The position numbers and the translations under genes were made by a program. Below the pieces are notes generated by a model. The model was not told where the DNA came from. It made no database searches and was given only the letters and a program-made list of their open reading frames with translations. A stretch of 64,000 bases of DNA from Aquila chrysaetos chrysaetos (Eukaryota; Chordata; Aves; Accipitriformes; Accipitridae), in assembly GCF_900496995.4 (NCBI RefSeq), contig NC_044012.1, positions 22,854,759 to 22,918,758 of the forward strand. The letters run 5' to 3'. The first letter of the stretch is position 1; each line of letters begins with the position of its first letter. Of the stretch, positions 54,001-64,000 are shown in pieces.

Positions 54001-57000
54001 ACCTGCACCCATGACCCTGGTGCCAACCCCCTTTGCCCCCTGCACTCAATCCTGGCATCTCTCCTCCCTCCCCCACAGTCCATGAGGTTTCTTCCCATAC
54101 CCTGCAGCTGCTCAGTGGGCAGCAACTCTTGGAGGCCCATGCGGAGCTCATGATGATGGAGCATCTCCGGGACGACATCCTCTCCCAGCTGCACCTCCGC
54201 GGGCTCTCCAGTGCCCAGGCAACTGTGCTGTCCTACTTCAGTGGCCTACAGGAGCTCAACGAGAGCCTGGCCAAGCAGCTGTGGGACATTGTGGGCAGCA
54301 GCCTGCAGCTGGTGCGTGAGGACCCAGTTCTCTTCGTCACCGCTGTAAGGATCATCGAGCGGGAGGAGAAAATAGATGATACTCTGCTCCTGGAGGCCAC
54401 CTTCCTGCCCCCTGGCCGCCCAAAGGGCTGGAGGCAGAAGTTTTACCACGTTCTCCAGGAGACCATCACAGGAGCCCACTTTCATGCAGCCTGCATGGAC
54501 ACTGAGGGGCCAGGGCTGGCCAGGCACCTGGCAGCACTGCAGAAGGACATCGTGTCTGAGCTGCGTGTGGTGAAGGACCTGATGGTCCAGTGCGTCCCGG
54601 CTCACTACAACATCCTCAGTGTCTGCACTGTCACCTACCACCAGGCCCTCACCAGCCACCTCCAGGACATCCTCCGAGAGGACCTGGACAAACAGGCACT
54701 CTTCCTCCTCCTTGAGTGGGCGCTTCGTGTGTACCACAGGTCAGCACCAACCCCAGCACCAGCCAAGCAGGGGAGGTTGTGGAGAGCTGGATTGTCCACC
54801 AGCACATGGGTGGGTTGGGAGAGTGGCTCCGGGTGCCTGGGGATGACCCATCAGGAGGGCAGAGGGAGAGGTAGGAACTGGAAAACACAGGTCTTCCCAG
54901 CCCTGTCCCACCTCTGCCTTCCAGCCCAGAGATGATGGGTCACCCTGACCTTCTCCCAGAAGTGGATGTTTCTGCTCTGGGTCCCTTGATGTCCCCTGAG
55001 CTCGTGGATCAGACAGAGAGGAAATACGTGGTGAAAGTCAAGGTGAGTGAGCAGGACAGCACACGTGCAATGGGCACGGGGACCCAACCACCACCACTGT
55101 GCTGGCACCTGCTCTGACAGCAGCAGGAGGCCATCAGCCTGTGAGACAAGGCCCAGGACTCACTGCTGTGCTACGTGTTGGGCCTCAGGGGAGTCGGTTC
55201 CTGACTTCTTGGGCTGACCGTGGTGGGCGTCCATCCCACAGGCTAGCGTGCTCGAGTGGATGCAGAGGACCCTGGAGGTGGAGTTCAAGGAGTGGTTCAG
55301 GGAAGAGGAACCTGAGACAGACCATCAGGGCTTCTTCCAGTCAGCCCTGCCTGTCATTGTCATGCAGGTGGGTCCCCAGCACCATGGGGCACGGCCATGC
55401 TGAGAGCCCCCAAAAAGGGGGGCCGTGGCCTGCAGCCTCCCACTGACTCACCTCCACTTTCCTCTCCCTGTGCAGATGCTGAATGAGAATATCCGGGTAG
55501 CCTCCTTGATCACGGACTCTCTGCAGCAGAAGGTCTACAACATGGCCTTGGAGGAGCTTGAGGCATTTCTGGGCCGGTCAGTGGAGCCCCTCGCCCCCCT
55601 GCCCATCCTCACAGTCCCTGGGTCCCATGGCCAAGCACTGTAGGCTGATGGTGGAGATCTGCCATGGGGAACCCTGTGCTCATCCAGGTCCCAGAAGGCT
55701 CAGCACCCTGTCTATCTATGCGGCTACTGTCTCAGCCCTTGGGGCCATCAGCTCCCAGGGTTTGCTGCCCCAAGTGCCTCTCCAGTCACGCCGAGCCCTG
55801 CTCTCCCGAGGGGTCTGCAATGGGTCCCACTATCCCCCCCTGCCCAACAACCTGTCACTCTCCAACCTGGTGGCAGGACCTGGAAAGAGCCAAGTGAGCT
55901 GGGAGGGTTGTGGGACGTCCACGTGCCCCCACGAGCATCCCAGCTCCAGGTCCTGTGGCGAGATGTCTAGGGCTCTGCCCACCCATCATGATTGACTCAC
56001 TGTGTTGCAGTCTGCGGGAAGCCCTAGTGCAATGCGGGAAGGAGCACCAGAAGGACCGTACCATACCCAAGTACTATGTCTCCTACCTACTGGCCATGCT
56101 CAACAACAACCTGGCTCTTAGGTAACGTGCACCAGCACCTTGTAGCTCTTGTAGCAACCCCACCACCCACAAGGATGACACATCCTCCCTATCCTCCTGC
56201 GGGACCAGTGTCCCCACCATGCTTCCCAGGCTACCTGTCCCCTCCCTTCTTCTCTCTCTCCTAGCTCCTCTGTCTCCTTCCTGCACCCTGATACTGCCCG
56301 CAGAGAAGTCCCCATGTCCCTCCGGGCTGCTCTAGATAGGATGCAGAAGAAAGCCTGCCAGCTGCTGCTGGAGGAGCTGCTCCTGGACCTGCAGGTACGT
56401 TTGTCCACAGCCCCTGAGGCTGGCAGGGCTGCAACAAACCTGGCCCCAGCAAGAACGACCCTACTGCTACACCCCCAGGCAGGGGTTTATTCCTGCTCAG
56501 GATCCCCGCCACATACCCCGTGGCCTGCTATCATCCTGCAGACATCTCTGCCAGCCTGGCTCCCAGACCTTGATAAACTGCCCTCAGCTCAGCCAATGTC
56601 TGCCACCAGCCAGCACCACCCTGTATCGCCGGGGCAGATGGCTTGTGGCCCCCAAACCACTAACTGACAGAGACCAGGAGCCACAGCCCCCACAGGCTGC
56701 CTCACACTCCTTTTTATGGCTGTTTCATGGCAGAAAACCAACAGGAGAGAGGCAATGTCCGTGCGGAGGATACAAGCCCATGTGCAGCTGCCCAAGTCAT
56801 TTCCTGCCAGCATAGTCAAATTTAGCTTTCCTGGAGTCTGGACCAAAAATCTGGAAGAATTAATGGCATTGCTATTTACGGCTTGAATGCCATGAAAACA
56901 AAGGAGCAGCTAAAGGGTGAAATGCTCGCAGGCAGCATGGAGATTGCTGTGGCCCCAGCAGAGACATAGAGGGAATGTCTGCCTGCAGGCAGGAAGACAG

Positions 57001-59327
57001 GCAAGGACAGCAGGGCAGGAGTAGGAGATCAAAGCCCTCGGCAAAAAAACGTGTTATGTCTGCACAAGGGAAGTGGGAAGGAGTGGAAATTAAAAATAAA
57101 ATCACAGCAGGACAGGCCAAAAGCAAGTGTGTGAGGAGCAGCTTGCTGCCCAGACCTCAGGTGCTGCCCACGATGGGGCATCATGACCCAGATAAAGCCC
57201 AAAAACGCGGATCTCTGGGTGTCAGGGTGGGGCAGCCCGAGTGTATTTCCATAATTTCCTAATTTAGGCCACTCTTCTATTTTTATGTTGACTTTTGGCT
57301 GGCAGCGGGGGCTTGGGGGTTTTGCAAGGCAAATTGGACATGCTTGCCAGGCAGCAGGCGAGCAGCAGCTGTGGGATGTTGTGCCGCCCTGCAGCTGGCA
57401 GCTGCTGCAAGAGCAGTGCGATGCAGGGTGCCGTATGCTGCTCCTCTGCTCCTTTCAGCCCCTCTGCCTGCAGCTGCCTTCCCGCAAGTGGCTGTCAGGG
57501 TCCCAGCTCGTCAGCAGCATGTGCGAAGTGATTGACAAATATGCAAAGGACTTCTCCCGCGTCAGGAAACCCGTCTTCATGGTACGGTTGCTGCAGGGCG
57601 TCCTTCAAATGGCTGCTTGTCTGTAGGGCAAGGAGGTTGGGCAGTTGGGTGCCATGCTGCGGTGCAGGATGTAGGGGTTGCAGTCGCTGCTGGGTTTGCC
57701 AGAGAACCCATATCCTCCAGAACAGCCCAGAGGGCACCACCACAGAGATGTTCAGGGTTTCCCCCAAATTCAGCTCCCTTCTCTGTCCCTCCAGCCAGGG
57801 AGCTTCCCAGCAGGTTGTCCCCACAGCTTGGTGTTGCATCCAGCCCCTTTCCCCTCTGCCTTTCTCTGGGCAATTGGGGTCCGACACCCAGGTGATGCCC
57901 AGCGCTAACAGCTCTCCCCTGCCCAGCTTCTGCTGACAGAGAGCGAGCTCCTGGTGACGAGCCAGTACCTGCGGGCACTCATGCAGAAGAAGATGGTGTG
58001 CAAGAGCGAGGAGGAGCGGGGCCAGCTCTGTGACCGTCTGCTGCAGGATGCCACGCAGCTCCGGGAGCTCTTCTGTGGTCTGGTGAGAGATGCCCGGGTG
58101 TGGATGGGCCACGGGAGGGGAACATCACACAGCGAGGTCAGTGCAAGGAGCTTATAGCTCACCTCGGTCACCCTCCTGCTCCCCTCCAGCCCACAGCAGA
58201 TGGGGTGGGTACATCAGCCCATGAACAAGATGGGGCTGTTACAATTGCGCGGTTGTGAGGCCAAGATGGGAGGAACTGGCTGGATTAGGGACTCGGGGGA
58301 TCGCCTGCCCTGCCCAGCGGAGGTCAGTGAGGCAGCACAGCCTCATCTTGCCTTGGGGTAAGCCGGCCCCATCAGTAGGACACGCTGAGTGGGGACATAC
58401 CAGCTGCAAGCGGCCAGGTCCCCACATGGGCACTGAGGACCAGGCTGCAGCTCACTAGCCACCGCAGTGGCCTCCTCCTGGTCTCTCATGTGGCCACTCT
58501 CCCTGCCAGGGTCTGGACCAGAGCCAGCAGAGCCTGGAGGCCGTGTTTGCCCTGCGGGAGCTGATCTGTCTCAAAGACCCAGCACTACTCAGCCTGGAGG
58601 TGCTGGGCTTCATCACCAAGTACCCCGACGTCAGGTAAGAAGCCCAGCTCGGCTCTCCCATGAGATGGGGTAGGCATGAGTCTGCCCAGGGAAGCCAGGC
58701 TTGGGCCGGACTCCATGAGGTTATGCTGCAGAGCAGGCAGAAACCTGGGCTTTTTCCCCCTCCTACCTGAGGTTTCCTTTCCCATGCCCCAGATTTGAGG
58801 GGTTCTTGAAAATTCCCAAGGGCAAAGATGTAAAGGAAAAAGCAGTCCTGCTGTGGCATTCACCCATCTGTATTTGGTGGCCAAACCAACCGTGAGAAAT
58901 CACAAAACACCAAATTGGAAATGTCAGAATCGGCCAAAACCCATGAAATGTCAAAATCAAATTCACAAGGATTGTGGGGTCCTTTTCGAGCAAATTTTAA
59001 AGTTTAGCTGGTGCAAAGTACCAGCTCTCCCCTGGCCTCAGCTCAGCTTCTCCGGATCATGGGAGGTTTGTGGGACACGAGCACTGTGGATGGTGCCATG
59101 GGCCAGCAGCGCCCGGACTCACCTCTTGCTCTCTGCCCAGCGATGAGCACATCTCCACCTTGCTGGATCTCCGGGGTGACGTCTCCAAGGAGGTGCGGCA
59201 CATGGTGCTGGAAATGATGGCGCAGCACCCCCAGGTCCTGCCCGAGCGCTACCGGCCCATCTTCAGCACCATCCTGGTCCCCGCGCCAGAGCTGCCCTTC
59301 TGCCTTCGCAAGGGCAAGTGTGCCTGA
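51076..59327 (+). CDS. EXOC3L1: EXOC3L1, exocyst complex component 3-like 1
   Basis: EXOC3L1 belongs to the Sec6/EXOC3 family of vesicle-tethering proteins. Thirteen exons: 51076-51118, 52126-52286, 53544-53763, 54079-54739, 54925-55042, 55242-55367, 55476-55576, 56011-56121, 56265-56394, 57459-57581, 57927-58082, 58510-58634 and 59141-59327. They give 753 aa, against 746 in human, with all phases closing. I chose the ATG at 51076 because MGMSAEDE leads into the conserved ARGAALKWASGVFYRPE block, which in human is ARGAALKWASGIFYRPE. Other conserved blocks are ENIRVASLITDSLQQKV, SSSVSFLH and PLCLQLPSRKWLS. The C-terminus ends GKCA, close to the human SGSCA region. The protein looks all-helical, as expected for Sec6 folds. 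It is distinguished from EXOC3 by the N-terminal ALKWASG block. The large fourth exon (661 bp) is uninterrupted. Confidence 0.96.
53785..53955 (-). mobile_element. CR1 LINE 3' fragment (antisense), in EXOC3L1 intron 3
   Basis: The plus strand reads as the reverse complement of a CR1 3' region: TTTTGGCTGGAAGG..., CAGTCCAACCC, CTAGAGCAGATTGC, TTTGGAAAGTCTCCGTGGATGGAGATGCC, then a CCAGCACAGTGTTCC end. The copy is short and diverged, and it begins only about 20 bp after the exon 3 donor. Confidence 0.8.
56395..57458 (+). other. EXOC3L1 intron 9
   Basis: The largest internal intron downstream of exon 4 (1.06 kb, GT-AG). It has an AT-richer patch (about 56815-57280). No coding homology or transposon is recognised. 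Confidence 0.6.
58635..59140 (+). other. EXOC3L1 intron 12 with an AT-rich patch
   Basis: A GC-rich intron interrupted by an AT-rich stretch (about 58835-59010). Phrases such as GAAATGTCA followed by CCAAAAC or AAAATC recur loosely there. It may be a decayed repeat, but I cannot name a family. Confidence 0.45.
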
Positions 59328-60421
59328 CACTGCGCCCCACAGCCTGCTCCCCACTGCCCCCACGGACATACGGACCAGGCAGGACATCTCTGAGGCTGCG
59401 CGTGGGGAGAATGAAGATGACGCATGGCATCCCCTATGCACAGCACCTTGCCCTGTGTTGGGGACAGTCTGGATACGTGCCATCCTCCTCTGGTCTTGCC
59501 TCGCTGAGCCAACTGTCCCCTGCAAGCATCAGTCCTGGGAGACCTGGGTCAGGAGAAAATCAACCCATAGCTATTTTGCTGGCCTGCTGAGGCAGTAATT
59601 GAGGGCTGCTCAGGTCTGGCCTATTGCCTGCAGGAGAAAGAGGAGCCACAGAGCAAAGGACAGGAGTCTGCAGCTGGGCTGACTCCACGTCTCCGCGGGA
59701 CTGCCAAGATAATTGGGTTTCCCCGAGTCTCCAGACAGCCCTCTGAGCCAGCATGTCCTGGTCATGGAGTCTGTTACCAACCCAGTTCCAAGGCAGACTG
59801 GAGCCTCGCTAGACCCACGCTTGCAGGAGGGTTTTAGCCATGGGAGGTCTTCCTCTGTTTTGACTCAGCCCAGAGGTCTGGTGCTGCTCCACCAGCCTGG
59901 GCCCCGCATGGATGGTTGAGAGCAGCTCAGCCAGCTCATCATGACTCATGACCGCAGAGGAGAAGGGCACAAGGGGGTCTTACCACCCTGGGTACTGCCG
60001 TCAACCCTATCCCTGCCGGTGTGAAGGGACAGCTCCGAGTTCTTGCTGACCTGCCCAACTCCTAGCCCCGGCTCTTTTGCCAGCATCCAAGACAGGATTA
60101 GAGTCCAAGACTCTCCAGCATCTTGGAGAGCATGGTTGCATCTGGTGTATCAAGCATCCTCCTGTCCCAAGGTTCCTCCATGATGGGCAGCACCACCCTG
60201 GGCACTAGCTTTTCCTCCATCCATCCTTTCCTGCTGTCCAGCCCTTGGTTGTCTCCTCCCCAGGTGCCATGCAAAGATCAGGAGCAAAGCCTGTCACTCT
60301 GCCTGCATCCTTGTGCCCAGCCCCTGCAGCACCCTGGGAGACCTCCACGCTCTGCCACGCTTCCTGCCTTGTGGCCGGCCGGATCCTGCTGTCCTTGCCT
60401 GGCACTACTGCCAGAAATAAA
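59328..60421 (+). other. EXOC3L1 3' untranslated region (inferred)
   Basis: No coding homology follows the EXOC3L1 stop. The first AATAAA (60416-60421) would give a 1.1 kb 3'UTR. Confidence 0.5.
60416..60421 (+). terminator. Poly(A) signal AATAAA, EXOC3L1
   Basis: A canonical AATAAA 1.09 kb after the stop and 0.9 kb before the CTRL TATA box. Confidence 0.55.
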
Positions 60422-61317
60422 GGCCTGAGCTCTGCAATCACTCACCAGCGTCCAGGCTCTGTTCCCCAGTGGGTCAGGGCAGGGATCAGGGCATGTGGGT
60501 GGCACAGAGAGGGGGGGGAATCCATCCCCGTGCTCAGCACCACCCCAGGAATGGCTCCCGGCATCACCCAGGGACATGGGGGATGATGGAGACACTACGT
60601 ACCCTGTGTGTCCAGGATGGAGAGAACCATACTATTCCCCAGCATGTACCCCTAGGGTGAGGGGTCAGGCGGCTGCAGTGGAGTGGGGGGATGCTCAGGT
60701 GGAGGGCTCAGCCTCAGCTCATGGAGGTGCCCACTGTCCTCCCTGGGGCTTGTGGTGTGCTCGCCACACTGGCCACAGCTCCTGACTGCCTGGGAAGGTG
60801 TCTGCCCTCCCCATCTGCTCCAGCTGGCTCTGGGACACGCTCACCTGCACCAGGGCCATGGTTCAACGGGTGGCCCTGAGCCCTGGGAATGTCCAGCTGG
60901 GACCAGTGTTGTCCCAGGCCAGGGCTTCACGGCCACACGGGAAAACAGCTCTGGTGCCAACAGCTCTGAAACAGGCCTGGGGGCAGGGTGACCTCCCACA
61001 CTCCAGGCACTGGCACCCATCCCAGCACGTCCAGCCCCACTGCTACCCCAGCTGTGTGCCCACAAGCAGCCCCCTGTGCCCCCCATCACAGCCCTGTGGT
61101 GCCCTCCAGCTCCACAAGCTGCAGCGAGAGCTGACACAACTCATTACAGCGATAGCCCAAGCACCCCAGGGTGCCTTTTGGCAGCACATTCCCACATACC
61201 TGCTTGCGTGGGGCAAGGTAGGTGCCAGCCTTGGCCCGTCACCGCTGCCTGCAGCTGGCAGAAGGCAGCAGGGGGACCTTGCCCTGCCTAGCTACAAGCC
61301 ATGCAGCTCCTGGCTGC
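60422..61317 (+). promoter_or_regulatory. Intergenic region and upstream regulatory DNA of CTRL
   Basis: Between the EXOC3L1 poly(A) signal and the CTRL TATA box I see no gene. At 61188-61202 ATTCCCACATACCTG loosely resembles the bipartite PTF1 element (TTTCCCA plus CACCTG) of pancreatic acinar promoters, with mismatches. A CAGCTG E-box lies near 61253. These assignments are weak. Confidence 0.35.
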
Positions 61318-61323
61318 TATAAA
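61318..61323 (+). promoter_or_regulatory. TATA box of CTRL
   Basis: TATAAA lies 43 bp upstream of the CTRL start codon. With the usual 25-32 bp spacing, transcription would start near 61345-61350, giving a 5'UTR of only about 10-16 nt. Very short leaders are typical of pancreatic protease genes. It is the only gene in the window with a clear TATA promoter. Confidence 0.85.
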
Positions 61324-61360
61324 GCTCGTAGCCCTGGGGGCAGAGCCATGTCCTCCCAGG

Positions 61361-63529
61361 ATGGCGTTTCTGTGGGCAGTTGCCTGCCTGGCCCTTGCCA
61401 GCACCGTCTCAGGTAAGCGCTGCCCGTGAGTGCAGGGAGGTCCTCGGGATGCAGCAGGACTGGGGCACCCCAGGGACGGTGACACAGAGCCACCTGCACC
61501 GGCAGCCCCTGGGTGCGAGCCTCGAGCTTTTGGGGTCACCCTTGTGACCCTCTGCCTCTCCCGCAGGCTGCGGGGTGCCTGCCATCAGCCCCTCAGTACA
61601 CTACAGCGAGAGGATCATCAACGGTCAGAACGCGGTGCCCGGCTCATGGCCCTGGCAGGTGTCCCTGCAGGTATGGCACAATCCCGCTCCCTGGCCAGCG
61701 GCAGCGACGGTGCCCTAAGCGCCGCAGTGGCATGGCATGGCAAGCTGGGCACTGGGGTTGGGAACCAGGCAGGCACCAAGGGGACCCACGACACCCTCTG
61801 CCTATCCCCAGCTTCGGTGTGGGCTCAGCCTGCCCAGCCTCAACTCTTCCTCCCTCTTTCCTCCTCAGACCCGCTCCGGATCCCACTTCTGCGGCGGCTC
61901 CTTGATCAATGAGAACTGGGTCGTCACGGCTGCCCACTGCGAATTCAAGTGAGGAGCGATGCCCTGCCAGCCCACGCTGGTGCCACCCAGCAAGAGCAGG
62001 GGGTCGGGGCACGCTGGGCATTGCCAAGCGGCACTTGAGACAGCCCCAAAGGCCAGTACCCGAGGAGCTGAGCAGTTCAGGGCTCCCTCCCTGGCTGTCC
62101 CCATGGTGACTTCCCTTGGGGACACACTGCATCATGCCCACAACAGCCCCCAGTGCTGCTCCCGCCCCGGGTGCTGGCTGCCGCATGTCCCCCTGACTCC
62201 CTTACCTCTCGCAGCCCATACTCCCACGTTGTCATCCTCGGGCAGTATGACCGCAACTCCAACACAGAGTCCACTCAAGTGAAGACCGTGGTCAGGGTAA
62301 GCCGGGCTGACGTGGCCACGGTCCTGCGACAGGACTGCAGCTCTGCACCGCAGCTGCTCAAGGAGGGCAGGGATGAAACGCTACACTATTTCTCGGCAGG
62401 CCATCACGAACCCCAACTGGGACCCCTACACGCTCAACAACGACATCACCCTGCTGAAGCTCTCCTCGCCCGCCCAGCTGGGACGCCGTGTGTCCCCCGT
62501 CTGCCTCCCCCCTGCCAACCTGGCTCTGCCCACCAACCTCCAGTGCGTCACCACCGGCTGGGGACGCACCAACACCAACTGTACGTACGCTGCCGCCTCA
62601 GGGAGGGCTGCAGGCAGCGGCCGTCCTTCCTGGGGGCTCTGCAGGGTCCCGGGGTGCACTGGGGGGTGTGTGGGGGGGTGACACCTCATGTGCACATGGG
62701 GAGGGTTGGGCAGTTGAGTCACCCTGTCTGGGCACGTACAAGTGCGCACACACATGTGTTGGTGCAAGCATGGGTGCAAGCACGTGCTTAGGAGGTGGAT
62801 GGGTGCAAACCCCGGGGATAACTGTGCGCAGGCACAAGCTTGCACTTGCTCAGGGCTGCTTGCACAAGACAATCTCACCCCAGGGAAGGGGTACTTTGGC
62901 ACGGAGGGGGAAGGTGCTTTGCATGGCAGCACCCATATTTGGGAGCACCAGCACGAGCTTGCCCAGGGTGCCTGTGCACTCCCAAAGGTCCCACGAGACC
63001 GGCCGACACCAGGGCGATGTAATGATGCTTCTTTCCTCTAGCCCAAGCCTTGGCAGTGCACCTGCAGCAGGTAACCGTGCCCTTGATCTCCCGGAACCAG
63101 TGCATGCAGTACTGGGGCAACCGGATTAGCAGCTCCATGCTCTGTGCCGGCGGGGTCGGTGCCTCCTCCTGCCAGGTAAGGAGCCGAGCTCCACTGCACC
63201 ACAGGGAGGGTGGAGAAGGAGGAGGACACATAGGGGTCTTGCATCTATGGAGCCAGAGATTTAAGCTATAGGCCCTGGCCGAGTCCAGGGGATCAGCTGG
63301 CTGGCGTGGCAGGGACCAGTTTGGAGCACATGCCAGGACCACTAAGGAGGAGGCATCTTCTCCGCAGGGTGACTCTGGTGGACCTCTGGTATACCAGAAC
63401 GGGAACGTCTGGACCTTGATCGGCATTGTCTCCTGGGGAAACAGCAACTGCAACGTCCGCGTGCCAGCCATCTACACCCGCGTAAGCCAGTTCCGAAACT
63501 GGATCGACTATGTTGTTGCTCAGGCATAA
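61361..63529 (+). CDS. CTRL: CTRL, chymotrypsin-like protease (secreted zymogen)
   Basis: CTRL is a pancreatic S1A serine protease secreted as an inactive zymogen. Seven exons: 61361-61412, 61567-61670, 61869-61948, 62215-62296, 62400-62580, 63042-63175 and 63368-63529. They give 264 aa, exactly the human length. Residues 1-18 form a signal peptide. The propeptide starts at Cys19 (CGVPAISP) and is cut after Arg33 before IINGQ. The catalytic triad is His75 (TAAHC), Asp121 (NNDITLL) and Ser214 (GDSGGP). The S1-pocket residue six before the catalytic Ser is Ser208, as in chymotrypsins, which predicts cleavage after large hydrophobic residues. [18 protein letters not shown] and [13 protein letters not shown] favour CTRL over CTRB. 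The start at 61361 is preferred over the out-of-frame ATG at 61348, which lies at or before the expected transcription start. Confidence 0.97.
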
Positions 63530-63631
63530 AGCCAGTGCCGGATGGATCCCTTCGCTGGGTGCTGCTGCTGGCATGGGGAGCTTGGTAGAGCTGGCAAGGG
63601 GCTGAGCTGGAAGGGAGGCACCCCACCTCGT

Positions 63632-63637
63632 AATAAA
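63632..63637 (+). terminator. Poly(A) signal AATAAA, CTRL
   Basis: AATAAA 103 bp after the CTRL stop codon, followed by GTGTCAG and a TTGTG-containing stretch. The 3'UTR is about 120 nt, again typical of pancreatic zymogen genes. Confidence 0.85.
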
Positions 63638-63659
63638 GTGTCAGCATTTGCTTGTGCCA

Positions 63660-64000
63660 AGTGCTGCCTCTGGCTCCTTTCCTCTCGCCATGCAGACCAG
63701 GGTGGAAGGCGCATGGGGGAAGCCCGGGGCACCCTGTGGTTGGGTGCTCCTCTCCTGAATCCCAGCACCTCCCAGAGCTGGAGCTCGGTGCCAAGCTGGG
63801 ATCCGCTGGGGAGGTACAGAAGGCAGCACACAATGCTCAGGCAGAGCGGAGAGCTGGGCTGCAGCTCAAGGACTGCTTCAGGGGGTCTTCAAGCACATAG
63901 ATCTACACCCTGGCACCAGCCCAGGGACCACCGCAGTGTTGAGGGTGGGTGATGTTACCTCTAATGGCCTTGCCACCAACCCAGGGGCGAGGTCTCCAGC
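63660..64000. other. Intergenic DNA downstream of CTRL
   Basis: The last 340 bp show no recognisable exon. Human CTRL is followed closely by PSMB10; no PSMB10 coding sequence is visible here, but the window ends too soon to judge. Confidence 0.5.

Noticed and set aside
61348-61416. ATG at 61348 as the CTRL start
   Set aside because: It is out of frame with the protease. The ATG at 61361 begins a good signal peptide that leads directly to CGVPA.
61361-63529. Calling the last gene CTRB (chymotrypsinogen B)
   Set aside because: Length (264 aa), the propeptide CGVPAISP and the segments around QCMQYWG and NCNVR fit CTRL better.

Overview
The window is vertebrate nuclear DNA, almost certainly from a bird. 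It is gene-dense and GC-rich with short introns, CpG-island promoters and relics of the sauropsid LINE CR1. Every protein in it has a clear one-to-one match to a known vertebrate gene. The segment corresponds to part of human 16q22.1, which is avian chromosome 11 material. No prokaryotic, viral or CRISPR feature is visible.

Layout, left to right: (1) the 3' part of LCAT (+, three exons, 120-2747), then its 3'UTR. (2) An 18-bp minisatellite (about 3420-4260) that runs into a CpG-island promoter. (3) MATCAP1/KIAA0895L (+, six exons, 4576-18082), complete, 430 aa. (4) TMEM208 (-, six exons, 25052-19805), complete, 173 aa, convergent with MATCAP1. (5) ELMO3 (-, twenty exons, 35123-26917), complete, 719 aa. 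(6) E2F4 (-, ten exons, 50080-37690), complete, 403 aa, ending only about 350 bp before the ELMO3 start codon. (7) EXOC3L1 (+, thirteen exons, 51076-59327), complete, 753 aa, divergent from E2F4. (8) CTRL (+, seven exons, 61361-63529), complete, 264 aa, behind a TATA box.

I placed exon boundaries by reading GT/AG sites, checking that the phase closes across every intron, and comparing with remembered human proteins. All six complete genes close in frame and end close to the human lengths. The genes do not form a pathway: they cover plasma cholesterol esterification (LCAT), tubulin detyrosination (MATCAP1), ER membrane insertion (TMEM208), Rac activation through DOCK proteins (ELMO3), cell-cycle repression (E2F4), an exocyst-related protein (EXOC3L1) and a pancreatic digestive zymogen (CTRL).

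Points worth a second look are a textbook AT-AC (U12-type) intron in E2F4; the frame-preserving 18-bp minisatellite beside the MATCAP1 promoter; and a gene order that differs from human, with MATCAP1 next to TMEM208 and the block lying between LCAT and CTRL. Others are a nucleophile elbow and C-terminal tail in LCAT that differ from human, and long homopolymers next to MATCAP1 exons. I did not find a previously undescribed biological system.
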